Shown here: one piece after another, positions 13,001 through 25,000 of the stretch
Layout of the letters: each line of letters opens with the position of its first letter
Position numbering within the stretch: position 1 is the stretch's first letter
Source of the DNA: Leuctra nigra
Taxonomy: Eukaryota > Arthropoda > Insecta > Plecoptera > Leuctridae
Assembly: GCA_934045905.1 (NCBI GenBank)
Contig: OW203764.1
Coordinates: 37,941,434 to 38,005,433 of the forward strand
Length of the DNA stretch: 64,000 nucleotides
Direction of reading: 5' to 3'
The notes under the pieces: model-generated
What the model was told of the DNA's origin: nothing
The model's database searches: none
Seen by the model: the letters and a program-made list of their open reading frames with translations, nothing else
Position numbers and translations under genes: made by a program

Positions 13001-16000
13001 CAGGGCTCGAAATTAGCACTCGCTCGCTCGCTCCAGGCGAGTAAAAGGGCTGCTTGGCGAGTAAAATTTGACAGTAACTAGCCTGGCTGGCGAGCAGAGC
13101 ATTTTGCATGAGCATCTTACTCTTCATGGCAGCGACCGGCAGCAAGTCTCTTTCCTTGATGGACGCCTTCAACTCGTCGACCATCTGCATCTTCTCCGCG
13201 AAGACGCTGGCGAGATCGTTGCTGAGGTCGTCTAGCGAGGCTGTGGCGAGAGGTCCCTCGTCGATGTTGCATCCGGTCCAGGGGTTCCAGTTCTGCTGCG
13301 GCGGCGACCACGGCACCACGCCGGCCATCTGCGGCTTCGAGGCAACAAACTCCTCCAGGATATGGCTGCTGAGCAGCGACTGAGCCACCGGAGTAGGTCC
13401 AGGCTGGAGGGACGAGAATACAGAGATAGAGATGGGAGCAGGAAGATGGACGTAACATGTTTGAGCCACCGGAGTAGGTCCAGGCTGGAGGGACGAGAAA
13501 ACAAAGATAGAGATGGGAGCAGGAAGATGGACGTAACATGTTTGAGCCACCGGAGTAGGTCCAGGCTGGAGGGACGAGAATACAAAGATAGAGATGGGAG
13601 CAGGAAGATGGACGTAACATGTTTGAGCCACGGGAGTAGGTCCAGGCTGGAGGGACGAGAATACAAAGATAGAGGTGGGAGCAGGAAGATGAACGAAACA
13701 TGTTTGAGCCACCGGAGTAGGTCCAGGCTGGAGGGACGAGAAAACAAAGATAGAGATGGGAGCAGGAAGATGAACGAAACATGTTTGAGCCACCAGAGTA
13801 GGTCCAGGCTGGAGGGACGAAAATACAGAGATAGAGATGGGAGCAGGAAGATGGACGTAACATGTTTGAGCCACCGGAGTAGGTCCAGGCTGGAGGGACG
13901 AGAATACAAAGATAGAGATGGGAGCAGGAAGATGAACGAAACATGTTTGAGCCACCGGAGTAGGTCCAGGCTGGAGGGACGAGAATACAAAGATAGAGAT
14001 GGGAGCAGGAAGATGAACGAAACATGTTTGAGCCACCGGAGTAGGTCCAGGCTGGAGGGACGAGAATACAGAGATAGAGATGGGAGCAGGAAGATGGACG
14101 TAACATGTTTGAGCCACCGGAGTAGGTCCAGGCTGGAGGGACGAGAATACAGAGATAGAGATGGGAGCAGGAAGATGGACGGAACATGTTTGAGCCACGG
14201 GAGTAGGTCCAGGCTGGAGGGACGAGAATACAGAGATAGAGATGGGAGCAGGAAGATGGACGTAACATGTTTGAGCCACCGGAGTAGGTCCAGGCTGGAG
14301 GGACGAGAATACAAAGATAGAGATGGGAGCAGGAAGATGGACGTAACATGTTTGAGCCACCGGAGTAGGTCCAGGCTGGAGGGACGAGAATACAGAGATA
14401 GAGATGGGAGCAGGAAGATGGACGTAACATGTTTGAGCCACCGGAGTAGGTCCAGGCTGGAGGGACGAGAATACAGAGATAGAGATGGGAGCAGGAAGAT
14501 GGACGGAACATGTTTGAGCCACCGGAGTAGGTCCAGGCTGGAGGGACGAGAATACAAAGATAGAGATGGGAGCAGGAAGATGAACAAAACATGTTTGAGC
14601 CACCGGAGTAGGTCCAGGCTGGAGGGACGAGAATACAAAGATAGAGATGGGAGCAGGAAGATGAACAAAACATGTTTGAGCCACCGGAGTAGGTCCAGGC
14701 TGGAGGGACGAGAATACAAAGATAGAGGTGGGAGCAGGAAGATGAACGAAACATGTTTGAGCCACCGGAGTAGGTCCAGGCTGGAGGGACGAGAATACAG
14801 AGATAGAGATGGGAGCAGGAAGATGGACGGAACATGTTTGAGCCACCGGAGTAGGTCCAGGCTGGAGGGACGAGAATACAAAGATAGAGATGGGAGCAGG
14901 AAGATGAACGAAACATGTTTGAGCCACCAGAGTAGGTCCAGGCTGGAGGGACGAGAATACAAAGATAGAGATGGGAGCAGGAAGAAGGACGAAACATGTT
15001 TGAGCCACGGGAGTAGGTCCAGGCTGGAGGGACGAGAATACAGAGATAGAGATGGGAGCAGGAAGATGGACGGAACATGTTTGAGCCACGGGAGTAGGTC
15101 CAGGCTGGAGGGACGAGAATACAGAGATAGAGATGGGAGCAGGAAGATGGACGAAACATGTTTGAGCCACCGGAGTAGGTCCAGGCTGGAGGGACGAGAA
15201 TACAGAGATAGAGATGGGAGCAGGAAGATGGACGGAACATGTTTGAGCCACCGGAGTAGGTCCAGGCTGGAGGGACGAGAATACAAAGATAGAGATGGGA
15301 GCAGGAAGAAGGACGAAACATGTTTGAGCCACGGGAGTAGGTCCAGGCTGGAGGGACGAGAATACAGAGATAGAGATGGGAGCAGGAAGATGGACGGAAC
15401 ATGTTTGAGCCACCGGAGTAGGTCCAGGCTGGAGGGACGAGAATACAGAGATAGAGATGGGAGCAGGAAGATGGACGGTACATGTTTGAGCCACCGGAGT
15501 AGGTCCAGGCTGGAGGGACGAGAATACAAAGATAGAGATGGGAGCAGGAAGAAGGACGAAACATGTTTGAGCCACGGGAGTAGGTCCAGGCTGGAGGGAC
15601 GAGAATACAGAGATAGAGATGGGAGCAGGAAGAAGGACGAAACATGTTTGAGCCACCGGAGTAGGTCCAGGCTGGAGGGACGAGAATACAGAGATAGAGA
15701 TGGGAGCAGGAAGATGGACGGAACATGTTTGAGCCACGGGAGTAGGTCCAGGCTGGAGGGACGAGAATACAGAGATAGAGATGGGAGCAGGAAGATGGAC
15801 GTAACATGTTTGAGCCACCGGAGTAGGTCCAGGCTGGAGGGACGAGAATACAAAGATAGAGATGGGAGCAGGAAGATGGACGTAACATGTTTGAGCCACC
15901 GGAGTAGGTCCAGGCTGGAGGGACGAGAATACAGAGATAGAGATGGGAGCAGGAAGATGGACGTAACATGTTTGAGCCACCGGAGTAGGTCCAGGCTGGA

Positions 16001-19000
16001 GGGACGAGAATACAGAGATAGAGATGGGAGCAGGAAGATGGACGGAACATGTTTGAGCCACCGGAGTAGGTCCAGGCTGGAGGGACGAGAATACAAAGAT
16101 AGAGATGGGAGCAGGAAGATGAACAAAACATGTTTGAGCCACCGGAGTAGGTCCAGGCTGGAGGGACGAGAATACAAAGATAGAGATGGGAGCAGGAAGA
16201 TGAACAAAACATGTTTGAGCCACCGGAGTAGGTCCAGGCTGGAGGGACGAGAATACAAAGATAGAGGTGGGAGCAGGAAGATGAACGAAACATGTTTGAG
16301 CCACCGGAGTAGGTCCAGGCTGGAGGGACGAGAATACAGAGATAGAGATGGGAGCAGGAAGATGGACGGAACATGTTTGAGCCACCGGAGTAGGTCCAGG
16401 CTGGAGGGACGAGAATACAAAGATAGAGATGGGAGCAGGAAGATGAACGAAACATGTTTGAGCCACCAGAGTAGGTCCAGGCTGGAGGGACGAGAATACA
16501 AAGATAGAGATGGGAGCAGGAAGAAGGACGAAACATGTTTGAGCCACGGGAGTAGGTCCAGGCTGGAGGGACGAGAATACAGAGATAGAGATGGGAGCAG
16601 GAAGATGGACGGAACATGTTTGAGCCACGGGAGTAGGTCCAGGCTGGAGGGACGAGAATACAGAGATAGAGATGGGAGCAGGAAGATGGACGAAACATGT
16701 TTGAGCCACCGGAGTAGGTCCAGGCTGGAGGGACGAGAATACAGAGATAGAGATGGGAGCAGGAAGATGGACGGAACATGTTTGAGCCACCGGAGTAGGT
16801 CCAGGCTGGAGGGACGAGAATACAAAGATAGAGATGGGAGCAGGAAGAAGGACGAAACATGTTTGAGCCACGGGAGTAGGTCCAGGCTGGAGGGACGAGA
16901 ATACAGAGATAGAGATGGGAGCAGGAAGATGGACGGAACATGTTTGAGCCACCGGAGTAGGTCCAGGCTGGAGGGACGAGAATACAGAGATAGAGATGGG
17001 AGCAGGAAGATGGACGGTACATGTTTGAGCCACCGGAGTAGGTCCAGGCTGGAGGGACGAGAATACAAAGATAGAGATGGGAGCAGGAAGAAGGACGAAA
17101 CATGTTTGAGCCACGGGAGTAGGTCCAGGCTGGAGGGACGAGAATACAGAGATAGAGATGGGAGCAGGAAGAAGGACGAAACATGTTTGAGCCACGGGAG
17201 TAGGTCCAGGCTGGAGGGACGAGAATACAGAGATAGAGATGGGAGCAGGAAGATGGACGGAACATGTTTGAGCCACCGGAGTAGGTCCAGGCTGGAGGGA
17301 CGAGAATACAGAGATAGAGATGGGAGCAGGAAGATGGACGGAACATGTTTGAGCCACCGGAGTAGGTCCAGGCTGGAGGGACGAGAATACAAAGATAGAG
17401 ATGGGAGCAGGAAGAAGGACGAAACATGTTTGAGCCACGGGAGTAGGTCCAGGCTGGAGGGACGAGAATACAGAGATAGAGATGGGAGCAGGAAGATGGA
17501 CGGAACATGTTTGAGCCACCGGAGTAGGTCCAGGCTGGAGGGACGAGAATACAGAGATAGAGATGGGAGCAGGAAGATGGACGTAACATGTTTGAGCCAC
17601 GGGAGTAGGTCCAGGCTGGAGGGACGAGAATACAAAGATAGAGATGGGAGCAGGAAGATGGACGGAACATGTTTGAGCCACCGGAGTAGGTCCAGGCTGG
17701 AGGGACGAGAATACAAAGATAGAGATGGGAGCAGGAAGATGGACGAAACATGTTTGAGCCACCGGAGTAGGTCCAGGCTGGTGGGACGAGAATACAAAGA
17801 TAGAGATGGGAGCAGGAAGATGAACAAAACATGTTTGAGCCACCGGAGTAGGTCCAGGCTGGAGGGACGAGAATACAAAGATAGAGATGGGAGCAGGAAG
17901 ATGGACGTAACATGTTTGAGCCACGGGAGTAGGTCCAGGCTGGAGGGACGAGAATACAAAGATAGAGATGGGAGCAGGAAGATGGACGTAACATGTTTGA
18001 GCCACCGGAGTAGGTCCAGGCTGGAGGGACGAGAATACAAAGATAGAGATGGGAGCAGGAAGATGAACAAAACATGTTTGAGCCACCGGAGTAGGTCCAG
18101 GCTGGAGGGACGAGAATACAAAGATAGAGATGGGAGCAGGAAGATGGACGGAACATGTTTGAGCCACCGGAGTAGGTCCAGGCTGGAGGGACGAGAATAC
18201 AGAGATAGAGATGGGAGCAGGAAGATGGACGGAACATGTTTGAGCCACCGGAGTAGGTCCAGGCTGGAGGGACGAGAATACAGAGATAGAGATGGGAGCA
18301 GGAAGATGGACGGAACATGTTTGAGCCACCGGAGTAGGTCCAGGCTGGAGGGACGAGAATACAAAGATAGAGATGGGAGCAGGAAGAAGGACGAAACATG
18401 TTTGAGCCACGGGAGTAGGTCCAGGCTGGAGGGACGAGAATACAGAGATAGAGATGGGAGCAGGAAGATGGACGGAACATGTTTGAGCCACCGGAGTAGG
18501 TCCAGGCTGGAGGGACGAGAATACAAAGATAGAGATGGGAGCAGGAAGATGAACAAAACATGTTTGAGCCACCGGAGTAGGTCCAGGCTGGAGGGACGAG
18601 AATACAGAGATAGAGATGGGAGCAGGAAGATGAACGAAACATGTTTGAGCCACCGGAGTAGGTCCAGGCTGGAGGGACGAGAATACAGAGATAGAGATGG
18701 GAGCAGGAAGATGGACGTAACATGTTTGAGCCACGGGAGTAGGTCCAGGCTGGAGGGACGAGAATACAAAGATAGAGATGGGAGCAGGAAGATGGACGGA
18801 ACATGTTTGAGCCACCGGAGTAGGTCCAGGCTGGAGGGACGAGAATACAAAGATAGAGATGGGAGCAGGAAGATGGACGAAACATGTTTGAGCCACCGGA
18901 GTAGGTCCAGGCTGGTGGGACGAGAATACAAAGATAGAGATGGGAGCAGGAAGATGAACAAAACATGTTTGAGCCACCGGAGTAGGTCCAGGCTGGAGGG

Positions 19001-22000
19001 ACGAGAATACAAAGATAGAGATGGGAGCAGGAAGATGGACGTAACATGTTTGAGCCACGGGAGTAGGTCCAGGCTGGAGGGACGAGAATACAAAGATAGA
19101 GATGGGAGCAGGAAGATGGACGTAACATGTTTGAGCCACCGGAGTAGGTCCAGGCTGGAGGGACGAGAATACAAAGATAGAGATGGGAGCAGGAAGATGA
19201 ACAAAACATGTTTGAGCCACCGGAGTAGGTCCAGGCTGGAGGGACGAGAATACAAAGATAGAGATGGGAGCAGGAAGATGGACGGAACATGTTTGAGCCA
19301 CCGGAGTAGGTCCAGGCTGGAGGGACGAGAATACAGAGATAGAGATGGGAGCAGGAAGATGGACGGAACATGTTTGAGCCACCGGAGTAGGTCCAGGCTG
19401 GAGGGACGAGAATACAAAGATAGAGTTGGGAGCAGGAAGATGGACGAAACATGTTTGAGCCACCGGAGTAGGTCCAGGCTGGAGGGACGAGAATACAAAG
19501 ATAGAGATGGGAGCAGGAAGATGGACGTAACATGTTTGAGCCACCGGAGTAGGTCCAGGCTGGAGGGACGAGAATACAAAGATAGAGATGGGAGCAGGAA
19601 GATGGACGAAACATGTTTGAGCCACCGGAGTAGGTCCAGGCTGGAGGGACGAGAATACAAAGATAGAGGTGGGAGCAGGAAGATGGACGAAACATGTTTG
19701 AGCCACCGGAGTAGGTCCAGGCTGGAGGGACGAGAATACAGAGATAGAGATGGGAGCAGGAAGATGGACGTAACATGTTTGAGCCACCGGAGTAGGTCCA
19801 GGCTGGAGGGACGAGAATACAAAGATAGAGATGGGAGCAGGAAGATGGACGTAACATGTTTGAGCCACCGGAGTAGGTCCAGGCTGGAGGGACGAGAATA
19901 CAAAGATAGAGATGGGAGCAGGAAGATGGACGTAACATGTTTGAGCCACCGGAGTAGGTCCAGGCTGGAGGGACGAGAATACAAAGATAGAGATGGGAGC
20001 AGGAAGATGGACGAAACATGTTTGAGCCACGGGAGTAGGTCCAGGCTGGAGGGACGAGAATACAGAGATAGAGATGGGAGCAGGAAGATGGACGTAACAT
20101 GTTTGAGCCACCGGAGTAGGTCCAGGCTGGAGGGACGAGAATACAGAGATAGAGATGGGAGCAGGAAGATGGACGTAACATGTTTGAGCCACCGGAGTAG
20201 GTCCAGGCTGGAGGGACGAGAATACAAAGATAGAGATGGGAGCAGGAAGATGAACAAAACATGTTTGAGCCACCGGAGTAGGTCCAGGCTGGAGGGACGA
20301 GAATACAAAGATAGAGATGGGAGCAGGAAGATGGACGTAACATGTTTGAGCCACCGGAGTAGGTCCAGGCTGGAGGGACGAGAATACAAAGATAGAGATG
20401 GGAGCAGGAAGATGAACGAAACATGTTTGAGCCACCGGAGTAGGTCCAGGCTGGAGGGACGAGAATACAAAGATAGAGATGGGAGCAGGAAGATGAACAA
20501 AACATGTTTGAGCCACCGGAGTAGGTCCAGGCTGGAGGGACGAGAATACAGAGATAGAGATGGTAGCAGGAAGATGAACAAAACATGTTTGAGCCACCGG
20601 AGTAGGTCCAGGCTGGAGGGACGAGAATACAAAGATAGAGATGGGAGCAGGAAGATGGACGTAACATGTTTGAGCCACCGGAGTAGGTCCAGGCTGGAGG
20701 GACGAGAATACAGAGATAGAGATGGGAGCAGGAAGATGAACGTAACATGTTTGAGCCACCGGAGTAGGTCCAGGCTGGAGGGACGAGAATACAGAGATAG
20801 AGATGGGAGCAGGAAGATGGACGTAACATGTTTGAGCCACCGGAGTAGGTCCAGGCTGGAGGGACGAGAATATAGAGAGATAAGAGGTGGGAGCAGGAAG
20901 ATGAACGAAACATGTTTGAGCCACCGGAGTAGGTCCAGGCTGGAGGGACGAGAATACAGAGATAGAGATGGGAGCAGGAAGATGGACGTAACATGTTTGA
21001 GCCACCGGAGTAGGTCCAGGCTGGAGGGACGAGAATACAGAGATAGAGATGGGAGCAGGAAGATGGACGTAACATGTTTGAGCCACCGGAGTAGGTCCAG
21101 GCTGGAGGGACGAGAATATAGAGAGATAAGAGGTGGGAGCAGGAAGATGGACGGAACATTTAGAGGTACTTGTTATAAAATAAAATAACGTCATAATAAA
21201 AATTGTTATTTATACAGAAAAAAAAAATAAAATAAAAAATTTAAAGATGGCGGACGAAGTGTGTGGGAAGCCAGGGCAGGTGGGTAACAAATTAGTGAAA
21301 AGAGGGTGTATAGACTAGTGGGTTAAGGTGCGAAAAATGCAAACATTGGTACCATTTTAAATGTGGGGGAGTGAAGAAATCGAGCTATAAGGATGGTGAG
21401 AAGAGTGACTGGGAATGTGGGGCATGTAGAAGTGAGGTTAGAATGGACGAGCAAGACAAAGGAAATGAGCTCAAACAACTTGAAGAAGGAAGTGAAGATG
21501 GCGGCGGGGGAAGAATAGGTGATGTGGGAGAATTGAACATTATTACCAGGCCAGAAGAGGATGAAGAAGAGGAAAATGGTGCCAAGAATGAAGGAGAAGA
21601 GGGGCGAAAGAAAGTTTCTAGTGGGGTGTACTGTAAAAATGCGTGGGTCAGTAGAAATAAGAAAGAACTAAGGGGAAAAGTATTGGCAATAGGACACAAA
21701 GTAGGAATAAAAATCTACACGAAATATGGGATGAGAATAGGAAGCAAAGCCATTGTAAATATTATCATGAAATCTTGTCAGAAGTTTGAACACCAGTTGG
21801 ATGAGACAAAGAGAAAGCTACTGGACATGGAGGAGAAATATGCTGATCTAAAACTATGGAGGGACAATGTGGAAGGTTTGTACAGTGTAACCAGGACAGA
21901 AGAAGATGTAGAAGGGAATGCAAATCAAGAAGTGACGCAGTTGGAAGTAGAAGTGAGCATAGAGGATGTGGGAGGAGAGAACAGCGTTGCCAGGCCAGAA

Positions 22001-25000
22001 GAGGATGAAGAAAAGAAGAAAAATCAAGGCAAGGTGATGCAAGATGAAAATGGTGCTAAGAATGAAGAAGAAGAGGTGCGAAAGAAAGTATCTAGTGCGA
22101 TCCGTCTAGAGGATTGCGATCGGAGTCATCGAGCCCCGAGCCCCGATCTTCATCGAGCTGGCGTAGAAGTGGTGCTGATAGGCGATGTGATGGTGAAGCA
22201 GGCAAGTGAATTTTGTAAAAAGATGGGCAATAGTGCAATTATTGAACCAGGAATTGGAATTAAAGAATTGGAAAATAGGATGGACATAGGGTACTATGCG
22301 GAAAGATTGAGTGAAGTAAAGACGATCATCTTGAAAGTTGGAAACCGGGAAGTTAAAAAGGGCATTGATAAGGAAATAGTAATTAGGGACATCCAAGAAC
22401 TAGTATTGACAACAAAGAGAGCTATAAAGAACCCTGGAGTGCGAGTGGTGATATGTGGCCTGCAGACGACCGAAGGAGTGATCATGAACGAGGAGCTGAA
22501 GAGGACTGCCGAAGCTCATAGTGCAGAATTTCTGGATGTTCCCTATATACCAGGATATAGGAGCAACAGATGGGAGTGGGAAGCAAAGACTGGGAGAGAG
22601 CTGAGAGTGAAAATGGAAGCGAAAGAACGTAATGAGCAGAGGGATGAGAAGAAGAAGGATGAAGACATGAATAAGGATTTTATATCCAGGTGGGTCTGGA
22701 GGAACCGAAGGTAGGGGAAGGCGATGAAAGTGAAGATGAGGCCGGTGGTGTGAAGAGAAGAGTGTACAGAACGAAAAGTAAGAGAAATTTGCGAAGGAAG
22801 GTGAAAATCGGGACACTGAACATTGTTTCCTTAAATGGTAAGGTAGAAGAAATCATAGACATGATGAAAGAAAGGAAGCTGGAAGTACTAGGACTAAGTG
22901 AATCTAAATGGAAAGGCAGCGGAGAGAAGGAGTGTAGAGCGGGCTATCTAGTGGAGCGGTCGCTCCACGCCAGCCAAGTCGTACGGCGCGCACACTCTCA
23001 TATAAAAAGGCTGGAGCAACCCACTTTTACTGTAAGCATCAAAGTGGCATTTTCGGCCTACTGGATCTCAAAATTGGAAAATCTCACATTGTTGCGAAAT
23101 ATCTTAATTTCGAGCTATGGCCCACCCTACAACATATACCAAATTTGGGAGCAATAGGTTACGCCCTTTGCGAACTAGAGGGCCGTGAAAACCGTGAAAT
23201 TGTACGGCTTTCAGATAATAATAATGATGATGATGATGATGTTTCGTCTTCCAATAAATTCCGCGGTCTCCGCCATAGCCTAAACGGCTTGGTTGATTGA
23301 CCCGAAATTTTCACCACATATACAGCTCGTCTGCCTGATGATACCTTGCCCTTATGAATTTTTTGTGCCGCCATTTTGAAACCGGAAGTGACGTCATATC
23401 TCAAAAACGGCTTAACCGATCGGAACGAAATTTGCGCCAACCGATTCAGACGATCCTCTATAAGAAATAACAATAGTGAAATTAAAGTTTTCTAATTACT
23501 GAAACCGGAAATGACGTCATAGTTTAGCGAAAACTGCCTAAATTCACTTCCCTTTATATAAAAACCAACTACATAATCAGAAGGCTTATAATGAAATATT
23601 AGTATTTATATACATATTAATACAATGTGTAAGAGCTTTCAGCCGCCATTTTGAAAACCGGAATTGACGCCATATCTCGAAAACGGGTGGACCTATTGGA
23701 ACGATGCTTTCGCAATTCTTTATGGCATATCACTTTAAGTTTATATTTAGCTCCAAACAATATTTTTTTAGTAACTAATTCGGAAATGGCGTATTTTTTT
23801 AAAGGAATTAGCCATTGTTGCCCTAATAAGTTTTACAAGTTGTGTAAATAAACTAAAAAAATAAGTGATATCCCCATAAAAAACACTCCGTGTAAAAAAA
23901 CAACCACGTCTCTTCAACTAAAAAAAAAAAATATGAAATCTAAAAATTCTGCACTGAAACGTAGTGATATCAAAAAATGAGCAAAGTCAAAACTTTATTT
24001 GAAAATTAAAAAATGCTTGGCGCATCGTGTATATAAATAGCTTAGAAGTATAGGCTAGATATAAATACATATACTTATAGTACCTATACCTACAATGCCA
24101 TAAAAAAACGATGCGCCAAGTATTTTTTAATTTTCAAATAAAGTTTTGACTAGGCTCACATTTTGATATCACTACGTTTCAGTGCAGAATTTTTAGATTT
24201 CATAATTTTTTTTTTTAGTTGAAGAGGCTTGGTTGTTTTTTTACACGGAGTGTTTTTTATGGGGATAAGCTATACTGGGCTGGAGGTGAGAGAGGCGTCA
24301 ATGGTGTGGGATTTATGATAGCTCCTAACCTGAGGGAGAGGGTGATATCGGTAAACTACATAAGTGACAGACTAATAAAGATGAAAATCCTGTTAGGAAA
24401 ACACTTATTGGAAATACTTCAATGCTATGCCCCTCAGACAGGTATGACAGCTGAGATAAAAGAAAGATACCTGGTAGAATTAGAAAGTAACATCTCCTCC
24501 TTGAAGACACTGGTAATCGGGGACCTAAATGCCAAGGTTGGTCGGGAGAGGCGAGGCTACGAGGCATTGCTCGGACACCACGGCTATGCTGGCAGGAATA
24601 AAGAAGGAGAGAACCTTCTGAATTTCTGCTTGAGAAATGGGCTACGTGTGGGCAACAGCTGGTACCAGAAGCGGCCATCGCACCAGATCACCCGATATGC
24701 ACCAGATGGATCATCCAAGTCTGTCATCGACTATGTCCTAATTGGAAGAGATCTAGTGCTGGAAGTGGATGATGTCTGTGTTTGCCCCAACGTAGCAATT
24801 GACAGTGACCACCGCCTCCTGGTGGTGACTTTGCGATACCCCAGTGAGACAAGAACAGCGCCTGTCCTCAAACACACCAAACTTAAAGTGTGGAAATTGC
24901 AAGAAGAACAGCACATACAGGAATTCAGAAGTATGATAGAAGAGGGAATACCAGACGGCCAAGTAAGAGCTGTGGAAGAGGAGTGGACAGAATTCAGAGA

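Noticed and set aside
13380..21157. CRISPR-like array
   Set aside because: Units are contiguous with no unique spacers, and the DNA is eukaryotic.
13362..21188. Plus-strand frame of about 2600 codons (SRSRLEGRE repeats, SR-like)
   Set aside because: Looks like an Arg/Ser-rich protein but is the opposite strand of the same minisatellite.
12990..21194. Giant minus-strand reading frame of about 2700 codons with 27-residue repeats
   Set aside because: It is the 81-bp minisatellite read through into a helicase exon; several other frames of the array are equally open, so openness comes from unit length and composition. Possible use through in-frame acceptors is kept as a finding, not as a gene.
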